Positions 1 through 9,969 are shown, counted from the first letter of the stretch. The stretch: DNA of 61,942 nt from Paludibacteraceae bacterium (GCA_017517845.1 JAFWXW010000026.1:1-61942); one strand, 5' to 3'. Translations and numbers: made by a program. The notes: generated from the sequence alone by a model not told the origin.

Positions 1-168
1 AGGTTCTGCTGGTTTGTCTGGATTTTCAGGTTTGTCTGGTTCTTGAGGATTAGTTGGGGTTTCTGTTCCAGGTTTGTCTGGTCCTTCTGGTTCTTCTGTT
101 TTACAAGAAACCATTGTCATTGACAAACAAGCCAATGCCATTGCCATATAACTAATTAGTTTTTTCAT
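1..168 (-). CDS. Partial lipoprotein, N-terminal part only
   Basis: The first 56 codons of a gene that runs off the left edge of the window. The protein starts MKKLISYMAMALACLSM and has a lipoprotein signal peptide ending in a lipobox MVSC, with Cys22 as the likely lipidated residue. The rest visible is a low-complexity linker rich in Pro, Glu, Asp and Lys with repeated PDKP motifs, typical of the spacer that holds a surface domain away from the outer membrane in Bacteroidetes. The functional domain is not in the window, so no function can be given. It lies 82 bp downstream of another lipoprotein gene on the same strand and could be co-transcribed with it. Confidence 0.8.
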   Translation of the reverse strand, partial: MKKLISYMAMALACLSMTMVSCKTEEPEGPDKPGTETPTNPQEPDKPENPDKPAEP

Positions 169-250
169 ATCTTAAAATATTGATTAATAATATTATTAAC
201 TATCTTTGATAGTATCCACCTTTTCTAGTTATACTATGATAATGATCAGA

Positions 251-1375
251 TTATTTGTCTTTTACTAAACGAACAGATTGACCGCGGTAGAGATAGCCGC
301 TGCCCATGTCCGCTTCGTCTGAGTAGAAGTAAAGGTTGTCCGCGAGGCCGTAGAACTCAGTGGCAGACCAATAGTAACCGCAGCCCTGCACATTGTAGAT
401 ATCTGAACCGTAGCGGAAGCCCGCAGCAGAAAAAAATACTGCACCAGATGCCTCTAATTTAGTCCAATCTGAAGCACTGAAAGTTTGGTAAGCTGCATAA
501 TATTCTGTTCCAGCATTCTCGTGAAAACCCGGTTTAAATGTAACATCATCTGGGCAAGTCCAACCATCAGGAAGAAGAATCAAACCATTTACACCATTAA
601 CTTGTGCCACACCAAATAATTTTTTTGCATTATAACGTTTTTTTATTACAAAAAACCATTCATCGTAAGTTAATGTACGCCATGTATTAGGAGCATCACT
701 ACCTATTTTATTTACACCCCAATCTACAAAGGTTTGGTAATCACCATCATCTTTACTTGTATTTGTAGGATTATCACCAGTACCCCAAGCAAACATATCT
801 ATCCAACCATTATAGGTTTCACTTATATTAGCGTTATCTTCTCCTATATAATCCAATTGAGAAGGAGCAAAACGCCAGTCATCATTAGCAGGATGATATT
901 GCAAGTTGCCAGGAGAAAAAGTTACAGTTTTATTTTCAGCAACTGAGAACATAAAGGTTGTTTCTGGTTCTCCTGAGGATGCCAAGGTGGAAAACTCTTT
1001 TACATCGCCCAATAGAATTTGCAAAGTGTTTAGCATCACATAGGCGCGGTAATAATACTTGGTTTCAGTTTTTAGTTCGGTAACTTCTACTTTAAACTCG
1101 TTACCAATCAATTCCAAACCATTTTTTGATGGTGCTGTAAAATCAACAAGATCTTCTGCCTTGGTAGAATACATCACACCAAATACAATTTCCTCGTAAT
1201 CTATAATATCTAGATTTACCATACCTTTTAGCGTAGCAGATGTAGCGGTAATATTTTCTGCCGCACCCGTTTCTACCTTAGAAGGTGTATCTGGTGTTGG
1301 AGGTGTTGGTGTATCTTTTTCGCATGCCCATAATACCACCAGCATGCAAAGCAAAAATGGAATGATTTTTTTCAT
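251..1375 (-). CDS. Surface lipoprotein with fibronectin-like and FISUMP-type domains
   Basis: 374 aa. The N-terminus has a lipoprotein signal with lipobox LWAC (Cys18), followed by a Thr/Pro-rich spacer. Residues about 35-135 look like a fibronectin type III-like module of the kind found in Bacteroidetes surface proteins (ITATSATLKG near the start, YYYRAYV near the end). Residues about 140-374 resemble the Fibrobacter succinogenes major paralogous (FISUMP) domain: a Trp-rich fold with LPDGWTCP, YWSATE and the closing motif RGQSVRLVKDK. Such proteins are usually exported to the cell surface, and their ligand is unknown. The gene has its own promoter-like sequence upstream and is followed by a second, truncated lipoprotein gene. 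Domain naming is from memory of the family. Confidence 0.7.
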   Translation of the reverse strand: MKKIIPFLLCMLVVLWACEKDTPTPPTPDTPSKVETGAAENITATSATLKGMVNLDIIDYEEIVFGVMYSTKAEDLVDFTAPSKNGLELIGNEFKVEVTELKTETKYYYRAYVMLNTLQILLGDVKEFSTLASSGEPETTFMFSVAENKTVTFSPGNLQYHPANDDWRFAPSQLDYIGEDNANISETYNGWIDMFAWGTGDNPTNTSKDDGDYQTFVDWGVNKIGSDAPNTWRTLTYDEWFFVIKKRYNAKKLFGVAQVNGVNGLILLPDGWTCPDDVTFKPGFHENAGTEYYAAYQTFSASDWTKLEASGAVFFSAAGFRYGSDIYNVQGCGYYWSATEFYGLADNLYFYSDEADMGSGYLYRGQSVRLVKDK

Positions 1376-1451
1376 GTTATTTTGTTTTTAAGAAAGTTCA
1401 ACAATATATGTACACCTTACATATTAAGGTAAAATGTAAACTTCGTTAGTG

Positions 1452-1481
1452 CAAAATTAATGTTTTTTTAGAAAAATCAAA
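1452..1481 (-). promoter_or_regulatory. Bacteroidetes-type promoter
   Basis: Read on the minus strand: TTTG (1481-1478), an 18-bp spacer, then TAATTTTG (1459-1452). This fits the Bacteroidetes sigma-factor consensus TTTG / TAnnTTTG. It lies 77 bp upstream of the lipoprotein gene starting at 1375. Confidence 0.6.
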
Positions 1482-1558
1482 TTTTTTGCTTATAAATTTC
1501 AAACGATTTCTAAAGAATATTATTTTTCTAAGAATTACGCATAATGACGCTATTCCCA

Positions 1559-2506
1559 CTAATAATATCTCATTATTTCCTGTGCATCTGTGGTAGACAT
1601 AAGGTCTGACAATGAAAAATCTTTGTGCGCCTTCATAAATGATGATACAATTTTCCAACCCATATACACGCCAAGGCGACCAGGAGAATGTTCTTGAGAA
1701 TATCCATTGGTAAATGGAGCTGGTTGCGTATATTTCATAATAGTACGCCAATCGGTAGAATAAAGTTCCTTATTTTCTACTATAGAATGCCATATTTTTC
1801 TTTCATGTTCCTCACACCATGCAAATTGTTCTTCTGTATAAGAAAGAATATCATTCATCTTGTAATCTGGAAGAAATACCTCGAGTAGATAAATTATCTT
1901 TCCATGACTAATCATAGATTCCAACAACCTACTATCATCTGATGGAAACTCTGTACTTAGCCACCCCAACATCACATCTATAGGCAAATGTTCACGAGTA
2001 AGATAAGGAATTTCATATTGATATGCTACAGTAGAATACAAAGGATAATCCTTACCTAGATAAAAATCTGCACTAACAGACGCCCTCTCTGGCAAAGTTA
2101 CTATAGATTGGTTAAAACCAGAAACATGAAAAGAAACATTGGGTACCTGTTTATCTGGAAAATTGTATTTATAATACTTAAATGCTTTGGTTAAAGTTTT
2201 TTCAATATCATCTACATTAGAATATTCTTTCTCAACATCTGCAAACAAAGCACGCACAGCACTATCTGCCCTAAATTTTTCCAATTCAGACGCAGGTAGT
2301 TCAAGAATATTTCTAACATAAATGGGATAAAAATCTGGATAATTCTGCACCAAAGAAGCAGAATCCATAGACATAAAATCTATGTCAAATCTCTCTATCT
2401 CTACATCAATAGGAAGACTTTCTGCCTCTTTACTATAAAACCTGCCCTTTTCGGAGCAGGCAGTACATAAGAGTATCAATAAGAATATTTCTAAATACTT
2501 TCTCAT
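1559..2506 (-). CDS. gldB: GldB-family gliding/T9SS-associated lipoprotein
   Basis: 315 aa with a lipoprotein signal peptide (MRKYLEIFLLILLCTAC, lipidated Cys17). The mature part opens with a segment like the GldB family (LPIDVEIERFDIDF near residues 30-43) and keeps the family's general layout: a helical N-terminal region followed by a zincin-like half with PYLTREHLPIDVMLGW and a C-terminal GYSQEHSPGRLGVYMGW segment. GldB is needed for gliding motility in Flavobacterium and is kept in many non-gliding T9SS species; its exact role is unknown. The start codon overlaps the stop of the SPOR-domain gene by 4 bp, so the two are translationally coupled. Length suits the family. No motility can be inferred from this gene alone. 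Confidence 0.72.
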   Translation of the reverse strand: MRKYLEIFLLILLCTACSEKGRFYSKEAESLPIDVEIERFDIDFMSMDSASLVQNYPDFYPIYVRNILELPASELEKFRADSAVRALFADVEKEYSNVDDIEKTLTKAFKYYKYNFPDKQVPNVSFHVSGFNQSIVTLPERASVSADFYLGKDYPLYSTVAYQYEIPYLTREHLPIDVMLGWLSTEFPSDDSRLLESMISHGKIIYLLEVFLPDYKMNDILSYTEEQFAWCEEHERKIWHSIVENKELYSTDWRTIMKYTQPAPFTNGYSQEHSPGRLGVYMGWKIVSSFMKAHKDFSLSDLMSTTDAQEIMRYY

Positions 2507-2997
2507 CTAGCTACAAGTTTTAGCATCCAAGCATCTGGATATTTTTTTCTAGCTTTAGCCAATACTGTTCTTACTTCTGGTTCATTATCTGTAGAATAGT
2601 AGAACACACGATAAAGACCATTTTGATTTCTAGCCACTGTAGCCTTAACACCAGATTTATTTAGTTCTATAGAAAGATTATTTGCATTTGCTCTGCCAGA
2701 GAAACTACCTACTACCACATGGTAAGCATATACTACATCTGCTCCGTCTTCTGTGGTATATTTATCTGTAGATTCCACTATTTTTTCTGCTTCTACCACT
2801 TTTTCCACCTCAGCTTTTACAGTATCAAGCACTTCTTTTACTGTTGTGGTATCCATTTTAATGGAATCATCATCAGCAATTAATATATTTTCAGTTTCAT
2901 CTTCTCCTGCCTTTTCATACATTTGAGGATAATAACTTTTTGAACAAGCCATTAAAGATACTCCCAACACAAGAGCAATAAAAAAGTTTTTTTTCAT
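2503..2997 (-). CDS. SPOR-domain lipoprotein
   Basis: 164 aa. Lipoprotein signal with lipobox SLMAC (Cys18), then an acidic, Val/Glu/Lys-rich linker (about residues 45-85), then a C-terminal SPOR domain (about 88-164) with YHVVVGSF, a variable middle, GLYRVFYY and AWMLKLVAR. SPOR domains bind denuded peptidoglycan glycans and locate proteins to the septum or cell wall. The protein is therefore probably an outer-membrane lipoprotein that reaches into the cell wall. It overlaps gldB by 4 bp (ATGA) and begins a two-gene unit with its own promoter-like box at 3053-3060. Confidence 0.82.
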   Translation of the reverse strand: MKKNFFIALVLGVSLMACSKSYYPQMYEKAGEDETENILIADDDSIKMDTTTVKEVLDTVKAEVEKVVEAEKIVESTDKYTTEDGADVVYAYHVVVGSFSGRANANNLSIELNKSGVKATVARNQNGLYRVFYYSTDNEPEVRTVLAKARKKYPDAWMLKLVAR

Positions 2998-3052
2998 ATT
3001 TATTGTTTTATTTAATTAAAAAAAAATTGCGAGGGACTCACCGAATCCCCCG

Positions 3053-3060
3053 CAAAGATA
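3053..3060 (-). promoter_or_regulatory. -7 promoter box of the SPOR-gldB unit
   Basis: TATCTTTG on the minus strand, 56 bp upstream of the SPOR-gene start at 2997. It matches the TAnnTTTG consensus; no convincing -33 TTTG at the right distance was seen. Confidence 0.45.
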
Positions 3061-3077
3061 TAAAAGATATTGCAAAT

Positions 3078-3223
3078 AAGAGTTTTTTAAAGGAGCAATT
3101 TTTAGGCGTCCCGAAGTCCGAACAACCGGAGTGTACACAAGGTACTCGAGGATTGTGAGGACAAGGGCAACGAGACGTGTTGATGACCAACGGGAATAAA
3201 AGCACCCTTTAAATTGGTTCTTA
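3078..3223 (-). repeat. Dispersed stop-codon-linked structured element, copy A
   Basis: Outer arms 3078-3093 and 3206-3222 are roughly complementary and the right arm includes the stop codon of the PorP gene (3221-3223). The plus-strand core has helix GTCC/GGAC, a GA/GA loop, helix ACAACC/GG(A)TTGT with a bulged A, a GGAG/CGA loop, and helix GTAC/GTAC closing a 5-nt loop. The terminal blocks AAAGGAG-ATTTTTAGGCG and CACCCTTTAAA recur in the other copies. It separates the PorP operon from the SPOR-gldB unit, which has its own promoter. The block GTTGATGACC-A-GGGAATAA near 3179-3199 recurs at 43915-43938. Confidence 0.85.
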
Positions 3224-4171
3224 CCATACTACAGGCTTTGTTGTTGGTATTACAAACGACAACATCACTTCATGAGTACTTGAAGTATAGTTCCATACAG
3301 GACCAACACTTAGGTCGTAGCAGTAACCAACACGAAGCCAGTGCCATTCAAAACCTGCCATGAAACTTACTGCACTATTTACACGATAACCTACACCTAA
3401 CCAATATTTTCCATCGTATAGGGCGGTAAGGCTCACATCTACTAGGTGTTCTTGACCCAATTTAATAAGTTCTGAATTTTCTCCAGAGATTAACTCACCT
3501 GTGTTACATGCACCTATGTTGGTATATGCCACTGCAGGGATTAAATTAAATTTCTCTGGAAGTGGAGCATTACCACGTAGATACACATTGATATGTGAAG
3601 GTGCTGCGGTGGTACGAACATCAGAAGTTATACTAGGTAGGTGAGTAATAGAAGCACCTACTAATAAATATTTGTAAGAAAATTCCAAACCAAAATCTAA
3701 GTCGAATGCGGTGGTATTAGTTTTTTCTGAACCAGCAAGTGGGTCACCGTTATCACGCCAAACATGACGTTCGGGGTCGAACATTTTGTTTACTACACCA
3801 GCAGACAAACCTAATGAAAGCAGACCACCTTCAAATAGGTCTATGTTATAGGCATAACAGATTTTAGCATTGATGGTTTGATTATACAAACCTAACTCAT
3901 CGTATGAAAATGATAAACCAAAACCAGATTTTAGTTTTTCATTGTAATAGTGACCATTTAATAGGGCTGTGGTAGGAGTTTGTTCCAATCCCATACCAAC
4001 GTATTGCATACGTCCTGCTGTAAAGATTTGGATTTTCTCGTTATTGCCTATTGCAGCAGGGTTTTGATTAATACGAGAAAACATTTGCTCAGAAAGCTTA
4101 AAATCGCCCTGTGCAAATAGAGCTGTGCACGCTAATAGGAATACACTGATTAATAATATTACTTTTCTCAT
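3221..4171 (-). CDS. PorP/SprF family T9SS outer-membrane protein
   Basis: 316 aa. Type I signal peptide (MRKVILLISVFLLACTALFAQ) then a beta-barrel-like protein with the opening typical of PorP/SprF: LSEQMFSRINQNPAAIG near residues 26-42, TTALLNGHYY, and alternating hydrophobic strands ending in an aromatic-rich C-terminus. In Flavobacterium and Porphyromonas such proteins work with T9SS to bring a cognate large substrate to the surface. Here it is the last gene of a three-gene unit (type B CTD protein, OmpA protein, PorP), 5 bp after the OmpA gene, so its likely client is the large protein encoded at 5719-9969. The stop codon lies inside the base stem of repeat copy A. Confidence 0.85.
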   Translation of the reverse strand: MRKVILLISVFLLACTALFAQGDFKLSEQMFSRINQNPAAIGNNEKIQIFTAGRMQYVGMGLEQTPTTALLNGHYYNEKLKSGFGLSFSYDELGLYNQTINAKICYAYNIDLFEGGLLSLGLSAGVVNKMFDPERHVWRDNGDPLAGSEKTNTTAFDLDFGLEFSYKYLLVGASITHLPSITSDVRTTAAPSHINVYLRGNAPLPEKFNLIPAVAYTNIGACNTGELISGENSELIKLGQEHLVDVSLTALYDGKYWLGVGYRVNSAVSFMAGFEWHWLRVGYCYDLSVGPVWNYTSSTHEVMLSFVIPTTKPVVW

Positions 4172-4176
4172 GGCGA

Positions 4177-5700
4177 TTATTTATTTTCTGTGTTAATAAT
4201 ACGAACTTCTACACGACGGTTTTGTGCGTGTTGGGCATCGGTTTCGGCATCACGAACATGTAAGAAACGTTTACCTTTACCTATAATAGTTAAGTTTTCT
4301 GCTTTTAAACCTTTTTCTATAAGTGCAGCCTTAACTGCTTTGGCACGACGTTCTGATAAACGGTCGTTGTAAGCATCACTACCACGTGCATCTGCATACC
4401 CAGCTATCTCAAATTTGGCATCTGGGAATTTTCTCATTTCCACTGCCAAACGTTCCATATCAGCCTTGGATTGTTCGGTTAATTCTGCCTTATCAAATTC
4501 AAACATAAAATCTACCCAATAGAAATCACGTTTGATTTCTGCAGGAGCCACATAACTAGACTCTGATTTACATTTTCCATCTGTGAAAGATGCTGTTACT
4601 ATTTTTGTGATAGTATCTTGGTCACAATCTAAATTGTCTATTTGAAATTTAAATGGAGACTCCAAAGGTAAACTATATTTTTGGGTCATACCTTTGTTGT
4701 CTGCTATAAGTAGTTCACCTTTTGCAGGTGCATCTTTAAATTGTACAGAACCTGCTATTGCGTAAGCACCACCTGTAAATTCTTGGATAACTTCTATAGC
4801 ACTTAATGTTATTTCGCAAGGACGAGCCACAAATGCATAAATATCAGAACCTTTCCCTGTATTTCTATCTGTTACAAGATATGGAGTTCCGTTTGTCACC
4901 ACAATACTGTAGTCATTAACAGCACTATTATAAGGTTCTGGCATTAGTTCACCGTTTTTCCAAGTATTACCAGAGGCTTGTGCCATATACAGATGAGTAA
5001 CACCACTTTCATTTGAAGAATAATAGATATTTTCATCATTTTCTACAAAAGCGAAATCTTCATCAGAGGAAGTATTTATAGTTTCGCCTGCATTCACTGG
5101 TTTTGCCCAAGTTTCATCAGACTTGATATCTATGTACCAAATATCTTTGCCACCTACTCCATTTTCTAGAGTGCTTGAAGTAAAATATAGGCGAGAACCA
5201 TTCTTTGCGATAGCAGGATTTTGCATCACTGCTTTCACCTTACTTAAATAACTCCAACCTGCATTTGCCATAAAAGCATTGTTGCCACGAATTTTTCCCA
5301 TACCCTCTATCTCTAGACGTTTAATATCAGTCCATTTACCTTTTTTGAAGGTTGCCTCATAAAGCCATTCACAGTCTGATGATTCCTCTACTGAGAAATA
5401 AATTTTATTTTTAGCTTTATCGTATGCAACATTACCTTTGATGCCTAAATTTGTTAATTCCTTAGAGCGGACAGGGTTTACTAAACTATCTTGATTTTCT
5501 GTAAATGAAGCAAGATACACTTTACCATTCTGTAAAAATAACATCTGATTATCTGCAAAAAGTGAGATATTAGATTCATTTTTAGCAGTATTCAATGGCA
5601 ACGATTTCAAATCGTAACCTTGATTATATTTTTCGCTTATAGCGGCTGACAAGGTAGATGCAGCCACCATGGTCATAAGCATTACTATTATCTTTTTCAT
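4177..5700 (-). CDS. OmpA-family protein with PD40-like repeats
   Basis: 507 aa. Cleavable signal peptide (MKKIIVMLMTMVAASTLSAA). The middle (about residues 90-290) carries WD40/PD40-like propeller repeats: SRLYFTSSTLENG with GGKDIWYIDIK, then ENIYYSSNESG with THLYMAQ. The C-terminus (about 393-507) is a peptidoglycan-binding OmpA domain with FMFEFDKAEL, FEIAGYADARGSDAYND, LSERRAKAV and AQNRRVEVRI. It likely anchors the neighbouring surface protein or the PorP barrel to the cell wall; the combination recalls T9SS PorE-type proteins but lacks TPR and carboxypeptidase-regulatory modules. It lies between the type B CTD gene (18 bp upstream) and PorP (5 bp downstream), clearly one operon. Confidence 0.85.
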   Translation of the reverse strand: MKKIIVMLMTMVAASTLSAAISEKYNQGYDLKSLPLNTAKNESNISLFADNQMLFLQNGKVYLASFTENQDSLVNPVRSKELTNLGIKGNVAYDKAKNKIYFSVEESSDCEWLYEATFKKGKWTDIKRLEIEGMGKIRGNNAFMANAGWSYLSKVKAVMQNPAIAKNGSRLYFTSSTLENGVGGKDIWYIDIKSDETWAKPVNAGETINTSSDEDFAFVENDENIYYSSNESGVTHLYMAQASGNTWKNGELMPEPYNSAVNDYSIVVTNGTPYLVTDRNTGKGSDIYAFVARPCEITLSAIEVIQEFTGGAYAIAGSVQFKDAPAKGELLIADNKGMTQKYSLPLESPFKFQIDNLDCDQDTITKIVTASFTDGKCKSESSYVAPAEIKRDFYWVDFMFEFDKAELTEQSKADMERLAVEMRKFPDAKFEIAGYADARGSDAYNDRLSERRAKAVKAALIEKGLKAENLTIIGKGKRFLHVRDAETDAQHAQNRRVEVRIINTENK

Positions 5701-5718
5701 ATCGTATTAAATAATAGG

Positions 5719-8700
5719 TTATTTCTTTTCGTTTAATAATTCAACATTACCTTTTACAACTTCGCCATTTGGCAATGTCGCAATGTAATAGTAAACCCCA
5801 GGTAAGGCATATTTACCATTTTTGTCTTTTCCGTCCCAACCATCTGTAGTTTCTACTACTAGATTTCCATAACGGTCAAATACTTGTAATGCCACTCTAG
5901 GTTCCATACCTATGATAAAGTCATCGTTGAATCCATCTACTGCCATTGGAGTAAAGATAGTAGGCCAAACCACTTCTTTTACATTTACCACATTAGAAAG
6001 ACAACCACCTTGAGTTACTTGGTATGAAGCTGGTCCGTATGGTTTTTCTGTATAAACATCACCATCATAGTCAAATGATTGGTCATTTTTATACCACAAA
6101 ATAGTTTCAGAAGCATCTATATATTTAGATTCTACAGTAACTGTTACATCATCACCCAAAATAATAGATTCTTTATCAATGCTTAGTTCTATACTCCAAT
6201 AAGTAATAGCTTCGGTAGGTTCGCTTGATATTTCATCGCCTACCAATTGGAATTTGGTATCATTATCTATTGAAACAACTACTTTATCTACAGATCCAGC
6301 ATAATCAGACCATTCTGACCATTTAGAACTTTCAGAGTCAAAAGTAGATATTTGCCATTTATACTCTGGAAGCACCACTCCTTCTTCTACTTTTACTTCT
6401 AGAGTAACATTGTTACATTCACGTTCCTTAACCACAATTTCTACTGGTTGAATTACAGTAACATTAACTGTATTTGATTTACAACCTTCTGATGTTACAT
6501 AGAATGATGTAGATTTATCTAAGGTTGGTGAATATGGATTGTTTTCATTTTCAATAGGCTCATCATCTTGATACCATTGTACTGGATTACGACTTGAGAA
6601 ATCTCTATTTGCAGTTAATGTAACAGATTCACCACGGTCTATTTCAGTTTTACCTGTTACTGCATCCTTAGGAGCAATATCCAAAGTCAATTCCCAAACA
6701 TCAAATGGACCATTAGGATTACTTGGCATTTCTAAAGCATTATTTACTCTATATGCAGATGTTTCTGTAATAGTAACTTTAATTTCTTTTTGGTTATCCT
6801 TACCCTCTATCTTTTCCCAATTAGAACCTTCATCTTTAGAAATTTCCCACCAGAAATCACCATATTCATCTGATACTGTTGCAGTTAATGTAATTTCATT
6901 ACAATTACGTTCTGCTACTACAGTTGCTGGTTGAATGATTCTTACATCGATAGAATCAACACAACCCTCTAATACAACCTTATATTCTGTATCAGCATTT
7001 ATAGTAGGATTGTATGTGTATTCTGTGTGACGAATAGGACTGTCATTTTCATACCACTCAGGAATATATTGAGTCTCATAGTTTTTGGTGATAGTTAAAA
7101 GAGTTTTTTCTCCTTCTTTCAATAACGTAGGTTCTGCTTTCAATTCCAATTTCTTTACTTTCAACATTTCATCTGGTCCTGCTTCACTATAAAAACCTGT
7201 TTCTTTTCCGTTTTCATCAATAGCAGCAATACGGAATTGACAGTCTTCTGAGAAAGAAATTTCTACACATTCGGGGCAATTAGGTTCTTCTAGTTTCGTT
7301 ATGTTTTTTTCTAACACATCTACCCAGTTTTTACCATCCGAACTGCTTTGCCATTTATAATTGGTAGATTCGCCACCGATAGTTGCAATTGGCTGTATCT
7401 TAATGGTATTACATTCTCTCTCCATTGGGTCTATAAGAAGTTCTACTTGTTTTAACAACACTGTAGCTTCGCAACCATACAATTCTACCATTATACTATC
7501 CTTTGGATATTCTATAGTATAGTTTATGGTTTCTATTGTATGATCATCAACATCTATTTGTCTCCAATCCCCATCAAAATATTCAAAACGTTGCCAATTG
7601 TAGTAAGGTCCGTTTGGCATATCACCAAAATTTGAAGTCACTGCAGTAAGTTTCACATCTGTACCATAGAAACCATAACTTGGTTCTGCAGTTAATGATA
7701 TACCTCTATATAATACTTTTTCTGTTGCAGGGCTAGAAATCTTAGAGTTGGTAAGTCTAAAATATGTATCTTCTGTTATCTCATATCGTAAAGTATCATG
7801 ATAAACTGCACGTGGTATTTTTTGCCAATTTTTACCATCGGTAGATTTTTCCCACCAAGCACCAATTTCATCAAATGCAGCATCATATACAGTTGCACCT
7901 ATAAGAACTTTGTTACAATTTTGACTTGCTAGATAAGCGTCCATACTTGGTGTACAAAGCACAGTATATGTATTAGATACTGCTACAGGAACACACTTAG
8001 CAAGACGACCATCAATGTAGGCTTGTTTATCATTAGCATTAGCAGTTACCACTGCATAATATTCTGTCCATGCTGTAATAACAGTATCTATCTGTGTCCA
8101 ATTATCATAGTCGATTAAAAGTCTAAAGTCTGAATCTCCTGCACCTTTTACATACCATAAATATTGAGGATCATCAAAAATAACATCTGCCATACCAGTT
8201 GCTAGAGACAATGTTATTTTACTTCCACATCTTCCTTCTACCAATGATTCTTCTGCATTAATTTTTACATTTGCATCTTCGGAAGAAACACTCATTGTTA
8301 CTTCTGGAGTACATACACTAAATGAAATATCATCTACCATAAAGTCATTACCAGTACCACCTTCTGTACAGTTATAGATTTCTACAGTTAATTGGTTATT
8401 ATTTCCAGAATTAAAGGAAGTTTCACCTTTTACCCAACCAGCTGATGGTACAATTTCATCTACTATCAAGGTTGCAGATGGAATAATGTCACCATTCTGG
8501 TCACGCACCACAAATTTCATAGAAACTTTTATTCCGTCACCAACTCTTTCTGGATTGGCAGCATTAGCAAACCATGCAGAGAAAATCATATTGGTATTAG
8601 GACAGTCCATATCAACAGTTCTGCTATAAACTAATTGTTCTGCTTGTCCATCAAGAGGTGCCGCATTTACCATTAGCATAGCTCCCCACTCTCCATCTTT

Positions 8701-9969
8701 TAATCCATCTGATGTATGGTCATACAAATCACGGAACCATAAATTACCCATATCAATATTGGAACAAGCATCTGCTTCTTTTCCCAATTCACCATAACCA
8801 CCATATTTAGGGTTGGTCATAATAGCGTATGTTCCATTTTCTTTTAATGGTTTGCAATTTTCCACATATGTATAACTTTGTGTGTTGATATACTCAACTT
8901 CACCACCATAACCACCATTATCACGTTCTGTTTCGCCTCCTAACTGACCAAAATCTTCTGTAAACAACACATGAGCAGAATTTGCAGCACATTTATACTC
9001 CGCTGTTACACAAACTTCGTTTGAATAAACTTCTGAACCACCAGCATTGTCTAAAGTAACCGCACGATAACAAGTTTCACCTGCCTGCGGAGTATCTACA
9101 ACTGAAGGTCCTATTTTTGGAACTCCAGCATCATCTATTAAGTCAAACCAATCTGGACTAGTCGTTCTTTTTTGCCAACGAACTTCACCCAAATTCAAAC
9201 CTGTACCAGAAATAGCATTTAAAGTGACATTTTCTCCAAGATTACATACATTAGTAGATGCAGATATAGAAATATTTTCTAGTTCTCCATAAATATACAT
9301 ATCTGAGAAAGCTAAAACAGCACCATTCCCACTATCTAACTTGATTTCAATAGATAAATCTGTAGCCTGAAAATCTTCATTATAAGGAGACCATATTGCA
9401 GCCCGCCCACTAGAAACATTAAGAGTATTTCCTTGTACAGTTCTTCCATTCACTTCCATTGAAATAGTAGCACCAGAAAGACCTGACAATTCTTCCACCA
9501 TAACCTTAAAAGCAAAGGTTGAGCCAGGTTTAAAGGACTCCACCTTTATTTTTAAGATGGTTTCATCTTCATTGGGAGTCTTAAATATAAGTCTGTTTTT
9601 TTTATCTGTTTTTTCAGAATAGGAAGAACTTAATTCTGCAGGATTACTTAAAATAGTAAAACGAGGAGCATCTGTAGTTCCACCATTATTCCAAGTACCA
9701 TTTGCTTCTTGAAATACATTTCCCATTTCAATTGTTGCAATAGGTCTGCCAAAAACAACCTCAGACAACTTAAAATACGATTTATCTGTCTGTGAATCTT
9801 CGTTAGCAATAGAGAATGTTGTTCCTGTTAAATAAATGTCATCATTCTCAGATTTATCTGTACTAACAGGATTATTCTTCAGATAACTAGCCCATGCCAT
9901 ATTAACTGAAGAAATCAACAATAAAAGTGTAAAAAATATATTCTTACACAAACGTTTATTCTTTTTCAT
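5719..9969 (-). CDS. Giant T9SS substrate with type B (gliding-associated) CTD
   Basis: 1416 aa from the ATG at 9969, which gives a proper signal peptide (MKKNKRLCKNIFFTLLLLIS...MAWA). The frame stays open to 10086, but that stretch overlaps the promoter box at 10000-10007 and the gene on the other strand, so the downstream start is preferred. Residues about 90-590 contain jelly-roll-like and Ig-like segments. The second half has at least four modules that begin with a CN-x-hydrophobic motif (NCNKVLIGA, ECNTIKIQ, NCNEITLTA, ECNNVTLEV), each followed by a W-x-x-S motif such as YKWQSSSDGKNW. The last 90 residues are a type B CTD: FTPMAVDGFNDDFIIGM, VFDRYGNLVVET, GWDGKDKNGK and PGVYYYIATLPNGE. 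T9SS should export it and attach it at the surface. It heads the OmpA-PorP cassette. Confidence 0.85.
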   Translation of the reverse strand: MKKNKRLCKNIFFTLLLLISSVNMAWASYLKNNPVSTDKSENDDIYLTGTTFSIANEDSQTDKSYFKLSEVVFGRPIATIEMGNVFQEANGTWNNGGTTDAPRFTILSNPAELSSSYSEKTDKKNRLIFKTPNEDETILKIKVESFKPGSTFAFKVMVEELSGLSGATISMEVNGRTVQGNTLNVSSGRAAIWSPYNEDFQATDLSIEIKLDSGNGAVLAFSDMYIYGELENISISASTNVCNLGENVTLNAISGTGLNLGEVRWQKRTTSPDWFDLIDDAGVPKIGPSVVDTPQAGETCYRAVTLDNAGGSEVYSNEVCVTAEYKCAANSAHVLFTEDFGQLGGETERDNGGYGGEVEYINTQSYTYVENCKPLKENGTYAIMTNPKYGGYGELGKEADACSNIDMGNLWFRDLYDHTSDGLKDGEWGAMLMVNAAPLDGQAEQLVYSRTVDMDCPNTNMIFSAWFANAANPERVGDGIKVSMKFVVRDQNGDIIPSATLIVDEIVPSAGWVKGETSFNSGNNNQLTVEIYNCTEGGTGNDFMVDDISFSVCTPEVTMSVSSEDANVKINAEESLVEGRCGSKITLSLATGMADVIFDDPQYLWYVKGAGDSDFRLLIDYDNWTQIDTVITAWTEYYAVVTANANDKQAYIDGRLAKCVPVAVSNTYTVLCTPSMDAYLASQNCNKVLIGATVYDAAFDEIGAWWEKSTDGKNWQKIPRAVYHDTLRYEITEDTYFRLTNSKISSPATEKVLYRGISLTAEPSYGFYGTDVKLTAVTSNFGDMPNGPYYNWQRFEYFDGDWRQIDVDDHTIETINYTIEYPKDSIMVELYGCEATVLLKQVELLIDPMERECNTIKIQPIATIGGESTNYKWQSSSDGKNWVDVLEKNITKLEEPNCPECVEISFSEDCQFRIAAIDENGKETGFYSEAGPDEMLKVKKLELKAEPTLLKEGEKTLLTITKNYETQYIPEWYENDSPIRHTEYTYNPTINADTEYKVVLEGCVDSIDVRIIQPATVVAERNCNEITLTATVSDEYGDFWWEISKDEGSNWEKIEGKDNQKEIKVTITETSAYRVNNALEMPSNPNGPFDVWELTLDIAPKDAVTGKTEIDRGESVTLTANRDFSSRNPVQWYQDDEPIENENNPYSPTLDKSTSFYVTSEGCKSNTVNVTVIQPVEIVVKERECNNVTLEVKVEEGVVLPEYKWQISTFDSESSKWSEWSDYAGSVDKVVVSIDNDTKFQLVGDEISSEPTEAITYWSIELSIDKESIILGDDVTVTVESKYIDASETILWYKNDQSFDYDGDVYTEKPYGPASYQVTQGGCLSNVVNVKEVVWPTIFTPMAVDGFNDDFIIGMEPRVALQVFDRYGNLVVETTDGWDGKDKNGKYALPGVYYYIATLPNGEVVKGNVELLNEKK

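Noticed and set aside
1446-1751. Open reading frame of 101 codons on the minus strand
   Set aside because: It overlaps the end of gldB in another frame, has no plausible start context and no recognisable protein features; a shadow frame.
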